Shown here piece by piece: positions 45,264 through 53,961 of a stretch of DNA of 64,000 nt. The first letter of the stretch is position 1. The number at the start of each line of letters is the position of its first letter. The notes below the pieces were generated by a model. That model saw nothing but the letters and a program-made list of their open reading frames with translations. It was not told where the DNA came from and made no database searches. The DNA lies in NCBI GenBank assembly GCA_002709085.1, contig PAPR01000037.1, positions 62,001 to 126,000 on the forward strand, in the 5' to 3' direction. Both the position numbers and the translations under genes were made by a program. The DNA comes from Pseudooceanicola sp. Lineage in GTDB: Bacteria > Pseudomonadota > Alphaproteobacteria > Rhodobacterales > Rhodobacteraceae.

Positions 45264-46374
45264 TATGAATTCTAGCGACTCCGAAGATCTTCGTTTGTTG
45301 CGCGAAAGCGCGCGAACTCTCTTTGATCGTGCGGGTGGAAGCGCCCGTGCGCGGAAACTGCGCGATGCAGGTGGCGGCTGGGATGCGGACATGGTCCGTG
45401 AATTGGCCGAGGCCGGGGTCTTTGGCGTTACAGTCCCCGAGGACAAGGGCGGGCTGGGCATGGGTCTGGCCGCCGGCGGTGTCATCGCCGAGGAAGTCGG
45501 CCGCGTGATCGGGCCGGAGCCGGTGGTTGCGACTGTCGGGCTGAGCCTGGGTCTTTTGCGTCGTCTATGCCCGGATCATGTCCTGATGGGGCAGTTGATC
45601 GGCGGCGAGGTCGTTCAAGCGGTGGCTTGGCAAGAGCGCGGCGCGAATGGCGCCCCCGCGGAGCCGTCCTGCCGATATGCGGACGGCAAGCTGAGCGGTA
45701 GCAAGGCCTGGGTGGTCGGTGCGGCTGGGGCGCAGAGCTTCCTCGTCGTGGCCGAAGCCGATGCCGGGCCGGTTCTGGTCCTGGTGCAGAGCGACGCGAG
45801 CGGGCTTTCAATCGAGAAGCGGACGCAGGCCGATGGCAGCGTCATGGGTGAGCTGTCGTTCTCGGGCACGCCCGGTGAGCAACTGGCCGAGGGTGCTGCG
45901 GTGCGCGATGCGCTGACGGACGCGGTGAGCGATGCGACCGCGCTGGCGGCTGCCGAACTCGTCGGCCTGTGCGACAGGGCGTTCGAGATTACGCTCGACT
46001 ATATCAAGACCCGCGAGCAATTCGACAAGCCGATCGGCTCTTTCCAGGCCATTCAACACCGCGCGGTGGATCTGAATGTGATGCGCGAAGTCGCGCAGGC
46101 CGGCGTGCGCGAAGTCCTCGCCCGGATGGACGGTGAGACCGATCCGACAGCCCGCGAGCGTCTGGCCAGCCGCGCAAAGTCGCGCGCTGTCACCGCCGCG
46201 AAAAAGATCACGCGGGACGGGATCCAGATGCACGGGGCGGTTGGTTACACCGATGAATTCGATGTCGGTCTTTATCTGAACCGGGCGCTGGTCCTTTCGG
46301 CGTGGCTGGGGGACGACGGATATCACAGGCGGCGTTGGTTCAACGCGCGCGAAGAAGGGGGAGCCGCACAATGA
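45250..46374 (+). CDS. acyl-CoA dehydrogenase, probable partner subunit
   Basis: 374 aa. Recognisable acyl-CoA dehydrogenase fold with YIKTREQFDKPIGSFQAIQHR (about residues 250-270, given here as its key stretch) and QMHGAVGYTDEFDVGLYL near the end. The middle domain is weak: the TEPxxGSD motif is replaced by AVAWQERGANGAP. It overlaps the following dehydrogenase by four bases. Such pairs in steroid side-chain pathways (ChsE1-ChsE2, ChsE4-ChsE5) form alpha2beta2 enzymes, which is the likely arrangement here. Confidence 0.85.
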   Translation: MAQTDMNSSDSEDLRLLRESARTLFDRAGGSARARKLRDAGGGWDADMVRELAEAGVFGVTVPEDKGGLGMGLAAGGVIAEEVGRVIGPEPVVATVGLSLGLLRRLCPDHVLMGQLIGGEVVQAVAWQERGANGAPAEPSCRYADGKLSGSKAWVVGAAGAQSFLVVAEADAGPVLVLVQSDASGLSIEKRTQADGSVMGELSFSGTPGEQLAEGAAVRDALTDAVSDATALAAAELVGLCDRAFEITLDYIKTREQFDKPIGSFQAIQHRAVDLNVMREVAQAGVREVLARMDGETDPTARERLASRAKSRAVTAAKKITRDGIQMHGAVGYTDEFDVGLYLNRALVLSAWLGDDGYHRRRWFNAREEGGAAQ

Positions 46375-47522
46375 CGGATTGGAACGCTTTGAGCGATGCG
46401 GAGTTCCGCCAGGAAGTCCGCCAGTTCTTCGAAACACAATATCCCGAGCACCTGCGCAATCTTTCGCACCGTCCCAAGTTCGCGGAGCTGGCGGATTGGC
46501 ACGAGAAGCTTCACGCCAAGGGCTGGGTTGCGCCGGCATGGCCCGCCGAATTTGGCGGCATGGGTCTTAACGCCGCGAAATTGCTGATCTTTTACGAAGA
46601 GCAGCAGCGCTGGGGTGTGAACCGTGGTCGCGACATGGGCGTGCAGATGGTTGGCCCGCTGATCATCAAGTTCGGCACGCAGGAGCAAAAAGACTATTGG
46701 TTGCCGCGTATTCTCAGCTGCGCCGACATCTGGTGTCAGGGCTATTCCGAGCCGGGCGCCGGTTCTGACCTCGCCAATCTACGCACACGCGCCGAAGTCG
46801 ACGGGGATGATTTCATCATCAATGGTCAGAAGATCTGGACCACGATGGCGCATGACGCCACGCATATCTTTATGTTGGTGCGGACCGATCTGGACACGCC
46901 GAAGAAACAGCAGGGCATCAGCTTTGTCCTGGCGCCGATGGATCAGTCCGGTGTGGAGGTGCGTACGATCACCACCCTGTCGGGCGAGACCGAGTTCTGC
47001 GAAGTCTTTTTCGACAATGCCCGCACGCCGCGCGAGAACCTCGTTGGCGAGATGAACAAGGGCTGGACCATGGCGAAGGCGCTTCTGAGTTTTGAGCGCA
47101 TCTTCATCGGCTCGCCGAGCCTGGCCCAGAATGCCCTCGGCCAGCTGGAGAGCTTTGCCAGGGGTCGCGGCGCCTTTGACGATCCGGTGTTCCGCGACCG
47201 ATTTGCGCAGGCCGCCCTCGACGTCGAGGATCACGCGGCGCTCTATACCCGTTTCGCGGATCAGCTCAAACGGGGCGAGACGCTGGGCGCGGATGTCTCG
47301 ATGCTCAAAATCTGGGTGACCGAGTGCTTCCAGCGCATCACCGAACTTATGATCGAGGCGGCAGGCCCGGATGGTGGAACGGTAGGTCCGCTTCAGGTCG
47401 GCAATGTCGGTGTGGATGTTCTGTCGAGCTTCTACAAGGCCCGCCCTGCCACGATCTACGGGGGATCCAACGAGATCCAACGCAATATTCTGTCCAAGGC
47501 CGTCCTCGGATTGCCGGGCTGA
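46371..47522 (+). CDS. acyl-CoA dehydrogenase, probable catalytic partner
   Basis: 383 aa from ATG 46371 (ATGA overlap with the previous gene, GGGGGAG upstream). Motifs WCQGYSEPGAGSDLANL (about residues 121-137), FIINGQKIWTT and C-terminal ATIYGGSNEIQRNILSKAVLGLPG, the latter with Gly in place of the MCAD Glu. WCQGYSEPGAGSDL is characteristic of a large family linked to steroid, terpenoid and cyclic-acid degradation. I infer a heteromer with the 374-aa protein. Confidence 0.9.
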   Translation: MTDWNALSDAEFRQEVRQFFETQYPEHLRNLSHRPKFAELADWHEKLHAKGWVAPAWPAEFGGMGLNAAKLLIFYEEQQRWGVNRGRDMGVQMVGPLIIKFGTQEQKDYWLPRILSCADIWCQGYSEPGAGSDLANLRTRAEVDGDDFIINGQKIWTTMAHDATHIFMLVRTDLDTPKKQQGISFVLAPMDQSGVEVRTITTLSGETEFCEVFFDNARTPRENLVGEMNKGWTMAKALLSFERIFIGSPSLAQNALGQLESFARGRGAFDDPVFRDRFAQAALDVEDHAALYTRFADQLKRGETLGADVSMLKIWVTECFQRITELMIEAAGPDGGTVGPLQVGNVGVDVLSSFYKARPATIYGGSNEIQRNILSKAVLGLPG

Positions 47523-47556
47523 ATCGACTAAGACACTGACTAGGAGGAATAGATAA

Positions 47557-48366
47557 ATGTCTGACCGTTATGCAAAATACGACAAGCTGAAATTCGACTA
47601 CCCGGCGGATCGCGTCCTGCGCATCACATTCGACCGGCCCGAGTCGTTCAACTCGGTCGATGCCGAAACCCACACCCAGATGACGGATATGTGGATCGAT
47701 ATCGACCGCGACCAGGACATCAACGCGGTCATCGTGACCGGCGCGGGCAAAGCCTTCTCTGCCGGCGGCGATTTCAGCCTGATCGAAAACATGATCGGCA
47801 ATTCGCATGAGATCATGAAGACGTGGAAAGAAGCCAAGGACCTCGTCTACAACATCATCAACTGCAACAAGCCGATCATCTCCGCGATCAACGGTCCGGC
47901 AGCGGGCGCAGGCCTGGTTGTCGCGATCCTCGCCGACATCTCGATCGCCGGCAAGCGCGCCAAGATCGTCGATGGCCACCCGCGTCTGGGCGTCGCCGCC
48001 GGTGACGTTGCCGCGATCATCTGGCCGCTGCTGACTTCGATGGCCAAGGCAAAGTACTACCTGATGACCTGCAAGCCGGTCTCGGGCGAAGAAGCCGAGC
48101 GCATCGGTCTGGTCTCGATGTGCGTCGAGGACGAAGAGCTGCAGCAAATCGCGCTGGATACCGCCGTCGAACTGTCGAACGCATCGCAAAGCGCGGTCCG
48201 CTGGACCAAGTATTCGCTGAACAACTGGCTGCGTCAGGCGGGTCCGATCTTTGATGCTTCGACCGCGCTGGAAATGCTTGGCTTCATGGGCGAGGATGTT
48301 AAGGAAGGTGTGCTGTCGCACCGCGAGAAGCGCGCGCCGAACTTCCGTAAGGACTGCCCGCTTTAA
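47557..48366 (+). CDS. enoyl-CoA hydratase/isomerase family protein without the two catalytic Glu
   Basis: 269 aa crotonase-fold protein. The oxyanion elements [11 protein letters not shown] (about residue 67) and INGPAAGAG (about 110) are intact, but the two Glu positions read [13 protein letters not shown] and [11 protein letters not shown] (His and Lys). It probably does not work as a classical hydratase; crotonases with altered residues act as isomerases, hydrolases or retro-Claisen enzymes. A good GGAGG site precedes the ATG. Confidence 0.85.
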   Translation: MSDRYAKYDKLKFDYPADRVLRITFDRPESFNSVDAETHTQMTDMWIDIDRDQDINAVIVTGAGKAFSAGGDFSLIENMIGNSHEIMKTWKEAKDLVYNIINCNKPIISAINGPAAGAGLVVAILADISIAGKRAKIVDGHPRLGVAAGDVAAIIWPLLTSMAKAKYYLMTCKPVSGEEAERIGLVSMCVEDEELQQIALDTAVELSNASQSAVRWTKYSLNNWLRQAGPIFDASTALEMLGFMGEDVKEGVLSHREKRAPNFRKDCPL

Positions 48367-48393
48367 ACAACGCCAAGTCAAGGAGGCATAGAA

Positions 48394-49590
48394 ATGTCAG
48401 CAAGTATCTACAAGGATATCGCGCAGGCCTATGCCGCTGCGACCGATAAGGCTCCGGGTTTGAAATCCCGATTTGCGGCTGCCGGATTCGATCCGGCAGC
48501 CGTCGGATCACTGGCGGACTTATCCCGTCTGCCAGTGATGAAGAAAGAAGAGCTTCTCAAGATCCAGCGTGACGATCCGCCCTTTGGCGGTTTTCTCGCC
48601 GCGGATCTGAAAGACGTCGGGCGGATTTATGTCTCGCCCGGACCGATATTCGAACCGTCGCTTTCGGGCGTCGGGGGACATGGGCTGGACCTTTTGTTCA
48701 AAGCGGCCGGAGTGGGCGCAGGGGATGTCATCCTGAACACCTGGATGTATCACCTTGTCCCGGCGGGGCTGCTGTTTGACGAAGCCGCGCAGGCGGCTGG
48801 CGCGACGGTCATTCCCGGCGGCGTGGGCAACACCGAGCTTCAGGCTCAGATCATCGTGGAAACCGGCGTTACGTCGATCTGTGCCTCGACCGCCTTTTTC
48901 CTGACCCTTGCGGACAAGGTCATCGAAACCTATGGCCGTGACGCGTGGAAGGTAAAGACCGCCTTCCTTGGCGGCGAAATGGGTGACTGGATGGCCAAGC
49001 GCCGCCGGATCGAGGCCGATTATGGCGTGTCGACCTGGGCGGCCTATGCGACCGCCGATCTTGGCCTTGTCGGCTATGAGGATGGCGGCGAAGGCTATGT
49101 GGTTCACCCCGATCGCGTGGTCCAGATCTGTGATCCCGTGAGCGGTGAGCAGGTGGCTCATGGCGAGCCGGGCGAGGTCGTCGTGACCGCGCGCGATGCC
49201 ACCTGGCCGATGATCCGCTTTGGCACCGGGGACAGCGCCTTTGCGCTGGAAAGCAACGAGGATGGCAGTGTCAGCCGCGTCTCCGCTCTTCAGGGGCGTG
49301 TCGGCGCGGCGGTGAAAGTACGTGAGATTTTCGTTTATCCGCGCGTGGTCGAAGAGGTCGTCATCGCGACGTCGGGGGCCAAGGCCGCACAGGCTGTCGT
49401 GACGCGCGAGAACGACCGCGATATGATCCGTCTTTCACTGGTGCTGGAAGATGGCGCCGATGCCGCGGCTGCTGAGGCCGCCGCCGGCGAGGCATTCAAG
49501 CTGCATGCGAGAATTCGGGCCGATGCGGTGAGCGTCGTTGCGGAATTGCCGGAAAATGCTGAGCTGATCGTCAATCAGAAAGACGGCTGA
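48394..49590 (+). CDS. PaaK-like adenylate-forming-fold protein lacking the P-loop
   Basis: 398 aa. C-terminal motifs are those of phenylacetate-CoA ligases: GEPGEVVVT, PMIRFGTGD (about residues 267-275), LQGRVGAAVKVREIFVYPRVVEEV (A8 region, about 300-320). The nucleotide-binding A3 loop, normally SSGTTGKPT, is replaced by YVSPGPIFEPSLSG (about residues 77-90). It may still be a CoA ligase with a changed ATP site, or an inactive acyl-CoA binder. Last gene of the operon that starts at operator copy 5; AAGGAGG precedes the ATG. Confidence 0.82.
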   Translation: MSASIYKDIAQAYAAATDKAPGLKSRFAAAGFDPAAVGSLADLSRLPVMKKEELLKIQRDDPPFGGFLAADLKDVGRIYVSPGPIFEPSLSGVGGHGLDLLFKAAGVGAGDVILNTWMYHLVPAGLLFDEAAQAAGATVIPGGVGNTELQAQIIVETGVTSICASTAFFLTLADKVIETYGRDAWKVKTAFLGGEMGDWMAKRRRIEADYGVSTWAAYATADLGLVGYEDGGEGYVVHPDRVVQICDPVSGEQVAHGEPGEVVVTARDATWPMIRFGTGDSAFALESNEDGSVSRVSALQGRVGAAVKVREIFVYPRVVEEVVIATSGAKAAQAVVTRENDRDMIRLSLVLEDGADAAAAEAAAGEAFKLHARIRADAVSVVAELPENAELIVNQKDG

Positions 49591-49817
49591 CCGCGATTAG
49601 ATCGACGTTTGGACGATCCAAGGGCGGCGGGGCAACCCGGCGTCCTCATTCGTGCGTGGTATACGGAGTGGCTGTGTGACGGCCGCAGACGACAAGCATC
49701 GGTTGCGCCAGCTATACCGCCCGATGGCCGGAGTGGTTACCGCAGGGTAGCGGAGCCGTCAATTTCACCGCGCCTCGGGGGGTGATGTGACCGACGACCA
49801 GCGCCGGTCACCAGAGA

Positions 49818-50984
49818 TCAGAACGCGTTCAGACCTGTCAAATTCCGCCCGATCACCAACTTCTGAATTTCGGTGGTGCCATCGGGAATTGGCATGACCT
49901 TGGCATTGCGGAAGTGGCGTTCGACGGGAAATTCCTTGGTGATGCCGTTGCCGCCGTGGATCTGCACCGCTTTGCCGGCGATTTCGACGGCCATTTCGGT
50001 CGCATACCATTTCGCCATGGAAGTCTGGGTGTCGCAGCGCACGCCGAGTTCCAGAAGCTGCAACCCACGTTGGCACAGGAGCCGCGCGGCATCGAGCTGG
50101 GTCGCCATGTCGGCGAGATATCCCTGGATCAACTGGTGCCCGCCGATGGGTTTGCCGTGCTGCTCGCGCTCCTTAGCATAATTGACCGCACATTCCAGTG
50201 CCGCCTGGCCGATGCCGATGCTCGTCAGACCGACGAAGACACGCGCGCTTTCGAACAGCTTCAATGTCTGGAACAGACCGCCTCCGGAGTTGCCCAGAAT
50301 ATGAGCCTCCGTCGTTTCGGCCTTGTCAAAGAACAACTCGCAGGTCGATGCGCCGACAAGACCCAGCTTGCGCAACTCGCGGCTTTCATAGCCGCCCTTG
50401 TCGCGATCGACGATGACCATGGAAATCCCGTCGTCCAGATTACAGACCACGATGGCAAAGTCCGACTGCGCCCCGTTGGAAATCCAGAGCTTTTGCCCGG
50501 TGACGAAAATTTTGTCGCCCTTGCGTTCTGCACGGGTCTTGACCTCGCGCACGTTCGAACCGACTTCAGGTTCGGAGATGCAGGTGGCGCAAATCCGTTC
50601 GCTGCGCAGGAGGGGCTGGAGGTAGGCCTCCTTCTGTGCCGCGTCACCCAGGAGGTTGACCGCAAACACCGCATGGCCCTGGATCAGCACGGCAATCGCC
50701 AGATCGGGCCAGATGCGCGCCAGCTCTTCGTAAAGGATGCCATAGGTCATACGGTCGATCCCGGCGCCGCCGTCCTTTTCCGGGATCAGCCCGCTGATCA
50801 GCCCGAATTCCTCCACCTTGGCGAACAGGGATTTCATTGTTTGCGCGTCGGGCGGGTGACCAAGGTTCTCGTATTTCTCGACCAGCGGCACGAACTCCGC
50901 CTCGGCCATCTTGCGGAAGTTTTCCAGCAACATGCGTTGCTCGTCGGTATAGATTGCCTGTGCGGCGGCGATCACGTTTTCCAT
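49818..50984 (-). CDS. acyl-CoA dehydrogenase
   Basis: 388 aa. Motifs CATCISEPEVGSNVREV (about residue 127-143), IFVTGQKLWISNGAQSD and the C-terminal MPIPDGTTEIQKLVIGRN, with Asp-Gly-Thr in the loop where MCAD has Glu-Gly-Thr. Aspartate could serve as the base. Last gene of the long leftward operon from operator copy 6; it converges on the PaaK-like gene with a 227-base gap that shows no clear terminator. Confidence 0.9.
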   Translation of the reverse strand: MENVIAAAQAIYTDEQRMLLENFRKMAEAEFVPLVEKYENLGHPPDAQTMKSLFAKVEEFGLISGLIPEKDGGAGIDRMTYGILYEELARIWPDLAIAVLIQGHAVFAVNLLGDAAQKEAYLQPLLRSERICATCISEPEVGSNVREVKTRAERKGDKIFVTGQKLWISNGAQSDFAIVVCNLDDGISMVIVDRDKGGYESRELRKLGLVGASTCELFFDKAETTEAHILGNSGGGLFQTLKLFESARVFVGLTSIGIGQAALECAVNYAKEREQHGKPIGGHQLIQGYLADMATQLDAARLLCQRGLQLLELGVRCDTQTSMAKWYATEMAVEIAGKAVQIHGGNGITKEFPVERHFRNAKVMPIPDGTTEIQKLVIGRNLTGLNAF

Positions 50985-50999
50985 TTTCGTTTCCTTGTT

Positions 51000-52238
51000 T
51001 CAGCGGCCCAGAATGGTGACGCAGGCGGCGGCTTCTTCGACGCCGTGCAGTCCGCCACCGTTTTCGGCGATGGCGTTTTGCGCACCCTCGACCTGACGCG
51101 CGCCGGCCTCACCGCGCAGCTGCGTGACCAGTTCAAAGACCTGACCTATCCCGGTGGCCCCGACGGGATGCCCCTTGGATTCCAGCCCGCCGGAGGGGTT
51201 GACGGGGATACGTCCACCGATCTTTGTGTCGCCGCGCAGGCTGGCCGGGCCCCCCTCTCCGAACTCGACAAACCCGAGGTTTTCGATCTGGATGACCTCG
51301 CCCACGGCGGTGGCGTCATGCACCTCTGCGACCGACATGTCCTCGGGGCCAAGCCCTGCCTGTTCATAGGCCTGAAGCGCGGCAAGGCGGGTCAGGTGGT
51401 TCTTGTAATCCTCGGGCGGACGGTCGGTGCCGGAGCGCAGGATGGCTGCCTTGACCTTGATCGCGCGAGCGGGATCAAGACCCAGCCGTTTGAGTCCCTC
51501 GCCGGTGCAGAGCACCGCCGCTGCCGCGCCGTCGGAAATGGGGGCGCACATCGGCAGGGTCAGCGGGTAGGTGATGGGCGGCGCGCCCAGAACCTGATCC
51601 ACGGTCATCGCGTCGCGGTATTGCGCCAGCGGGTTATGCGCCGAATGCGCATGGTTCTTGGCGGAAACGGCGGCGAATTGTTCCTGCGTGGTGCCGAATG
51701 TCTTCATGTGCAGCCGCGCAAAACCGGCATAGACATCCATGAACACGCTGTAGGGTTTGGGGGATTTCGACCCTTCGGGTTCCTCGATCCCGGCGCCCAG
51801 ATCGGCCAGACGCTGCGCGACCTCTTCGCCGTTGCTCACGTCCCAGCCGCTGTCAAAGGCCGAGAACATCAGGGCCCGATCATCGGAATACATCTTCTCG
51901 GCGCCCACGGCGAGGCAGCAATCGCCATTTCCGGCCTTGAGGAAGTCCACCGCCAGTTTGAACCCGGTCGAGGCGCTGGCGCAGGCGTTTTCGACATTGA
52001 CCACCGGAACGCCCTGAATGCCCATTTCACGCAGCGCAATCTCGCCGCGGATCATGTGCTGGCCTTCCATGTGGCCCTGAACCGCGTTGGAGAAGAACGC
52101 GCCGTCGATCCGCTGGGCTGTCACTCCGGCGTCCGTGAGCGCGGCCGAGACGGCTTGACCCGTCATGTCCTTGATCGATTTGTCCCGGAATTTTCCGAAC
52201 GGCGTCATCCCGACGCCAACGACGTAAATGTCCTGCAT
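51000..52238 (-). CDS. thiolase-family acetyl-CoA acyltransferase (SCP-x type)
   Basis: 412 aa. The acylated Cys is in VENACASASTGF (about residue 84), and the His and second Cys regions are NPSGGLESKGHPVGATG (about 335-351) and the C-terminal EEAAACVTIL. Sequence style matches SCP-x/acetyl-CoA acetyltransferase proteins that cleave branched 3-ketoacyl-CoA. Unlike the thiolase-fold protein at 40.8 kb it keeps the nucleophile, so it is the better candidate for true thiolysis in this island. Confidence 0.9.
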   Translation of the reverse strand: MQDIYVVGVGMTPFGKFRDKSIKDMTGQAVSAALTDAGVTAQRIDGAFFSNAVQGHMEGQHMIRGEIALREMGIQGVPVVNVENACASASTGFKLAVDFLKAGNGDCCLAVGAEKMYSDDRALMFSAFDSGWDVSNGEEVAQRLADLGAGIEEPEGSKSPKPYSVFMDVYAGFARLHMKTFGTTQEQFAAVSAKNHAHSAHNPLAQYRDAMTVDQVLGAPPITYPLTLPMCAPISDGAAAAVLCTGEGLKRLGLDPARAIKVKAAILRSGTDRPPEDYKNHLTRLAALQAYEQAGLGPEDMSVAEVHDATAVGEVIQIENLGFVEFGEGGPASLRGDTKIGGRIPVNPSGGLESKGHPVGATGIGQVFELVTQLRGEAGARQVEGAQNAIAENGGGLHGVEEAAACVTILGR

Positions 52239-52254
52239 CCCTCAGTCTCCTCAA

Positions 52255-53043
52255 TCAGTATCCGCGAAACTGCGGTTTGCGCTTTTCATTGAACGCTGTC
52301 AGACCCTCGCGCATATCCCACGAGCGCATATGTGCGCGCAGGTTCAGCATTTCTTCGGCCAGAGCGGCGGTTTCATCCACGTTCAGGGATCGGTTCGCGA
52401 CCGTTTTCATGCGGCGCAGCACGGCGGGGCTTTTATCGGCAAGCTTGTCGGTGAAGGCCTGAACAGCGTCGTGCAACTCGGCGTCCGGCACGACCGTGTT
52501 GACCAGCCCCCAGTCCATCATCTCTCGTGCCGAGATATTTTCGCCCGAGAACAACAGATATTTCGCGCGGTTCAATCCGATGCGGCGCGGCAGAATCGCC
52601 GCACCCCCGGCCCCCGGAAAGACCCCGAAGTTGGAATGGGCATCGCCCAGTTTGGCGCTTTCGGCGGCAAAAACCAGATCGCAGGCCATCACCATTTCCA
52701 GACCGCCCGCCATGGCGAGCCCGTTCACGGCGGCGATCACGGGCTTGGGGCCGTGGCGCATCAGTCCGAAGGTGTGATCGACGAGGTCGAGAAGGTCAGG
52801 CTCCCCCGGTTCATGGGTGGCGCCAGCAACCTCCTTGAGGTCCGCACCGGCACAGAAGGCCCGGCCCGATCCGGTCAGAACGACGGCGCGCACCGCGTCA
52901 TCGGCCATCGCGGCTTCCAGCGCCATGGTCATCTCGCGCAGCATCTGCGTCGACATGGCGTTCATCTGGTCGGTTCTTTGAAAGGTGATCCATTCCGTCC
53001 GGGCCACACGTTCGACGGACAGGGTTTTTGGCGCTTGGGTCAT
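52255..53043 (-). CDS. enoyl-CoA hydratase/isomerase family protein without the two catalytic Glu
   Basis: 262 aa from ATG 53043, with AGGAGG six bases upstream; longer readings have no such site. Oxyanion loop FCAGADLKEV (about residue 67) is intact, but the two Glu positions read LGDAHSNFGVFPGAGG and LNRAKYLLFSGE (His and Lys). The same replacement is seen in the gene at 47557, so both may do non-hydratase crotonase chemistry. 16 bases before the thiolase gene. Confidence 0.85.
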   Translation of the reverse strand: MTQAPKTLSVERVARTEWITFQRTDQMNAMSTQMLREMTMALEAAMADDAVRAVVLTGSGRAFCAGADLKEVAGATHEPGEPDLLDLVDHTFGLMRHGPKPVIAAVNGLAMAGGLEMVMACDLVFAAESAKLGDAHSNFGVFPGAGGAAILPRRIGLNRAKYLLFSGENISAREMMDWGLVNTVVPDAELHDAVQAFTDKLADKSPAVLRRMKTVANRSLNVDETAALAEEMLNLRAHMRSWDMREGLTAFNEKRKPQFRGY

Positions 53044-53159
53044 CTCAACCTCCTGAAGAACGAGAGACATAGATTGTGGTTGGCTTGTTTGTGGTGCGCA
53101 TCGTTTATGAAGTCGGCGCGCTTGCGTGAGGCTGCGACGAACGGGTCCCCTCGTCGGCG

Positions 53160-53948
53160 CTAGCAGGCAAAGGAGTATCCGCCGTTCACAGGGTAGGTCT
53201 GCCCGGTGATCCAGCTGGCGGCATCCGAACAGAGGAAGAGGATCACACCGGCTGCGTCTTCCGGTTCGCCCAGCCGACGGATCACATATTGCGAAAGCGC
53301 GCGCTTTTCGCTCGCGGCATCCGGGATCAGATCCGCGACCGCCGGGGTTCTTGTGCCACCGAGGGCGACACAATTGGCGTTGATCCCGAAGCGGCCACCG
53401 GCCTTGGCGATGGCGCGCATGAAACCCGCCGCCCCGGCCTTGGCGCCGGAGTAGACGGCCAGATGAGGCTCGCCCACGCGGCCCGCATCGGAAATCACCG
53501 TCACGATGCGCCCGTAGCCGCCCTTGACCATCATCGGCATGGCGTGGCGCGTGCAGTTCAGCACGCCGTCAAAGTTGGTGGCCATCCAGCGTCGCCATTC
53601 GGCGGGGTCCGATTCCCAAAATGGCACCAGATCATCAAGCCCCGACGTCGGTCCGGCGTTGCCTGCATTGTTGACCAGAATATCTACGCTGCCGAAGGTT
53701 TGCTGCGCCTCCGAAAAGGCCGCGCCCACGGCATCATAATCCGAGACGTCGAATGCCAGGGGCAGGGCCTTTGCGCCAGCCGCTTTGACTTCGGCGGCAA
53801 CGCTTTCGGCGCGCTCTGCGTGAAAATCGTTGATCACGACCGCGCCCGCACCGTGTTGGGCGAGATAGAGCGCGACCTGTCGGCCAACGCCTTGTCCGGC
53901 GCCGGTGACAAATGCGGTGCGTCCCTTGATGTCGAGAAGTTCACTCAT
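53160..53948 (-). CDS. SDR-family oxidoreductase (3-hydroxyacyl-CoA or ketoreductase type)
   Basis: 262 aa from ATG 53948 with GGGAGGA upstream. TGAGQGVGR cofactor loop (about residue 17), NNAGNAG and an intact catalytic Tyr-Lys in LAVYSGAKAGAAG (about 163). C-terminal WITGQTYPVNGGY is typical of the classical SDR family. In the operon order transporter, SDR, hydratase-like, thiolase, dehydrogenase it is the natural 3-hydroxyacyl-CoA dehydrogenase. Confidence 0.88.
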   Translation of the reverse strand: MSELLDIKGRTAFVTGAGQGVGRQVALYLAQHGAGAVVINDFHAERAESVAAEVKAAGAKALPLAFDVSDYDAVGAAFSEAQQTFGSVDILVNNAGNAGPTSGLDDLVPFWESDPAEWRRWMATNFDGVLNCTRHAMPMMVKGGYGRIVTVISDAGRVGEPHLAVYSGAKAGAAGFMRAIAKAGGRFGINANCVALGGTRTPAVADLIPDAASEKRALSQYVIRRLGEPEDAAGVILFLCSDAASWITGQTYPVNGGYSFAC

Positions 53949-53961
53949 CGTCTGGTCCTCC

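Noticed and set aside
49914-52292. 792-codon open frame on the plus strand
   Set aside because: Antisense shadow of the dehydrogenase and thiolase genes, both of which have clear motifs.
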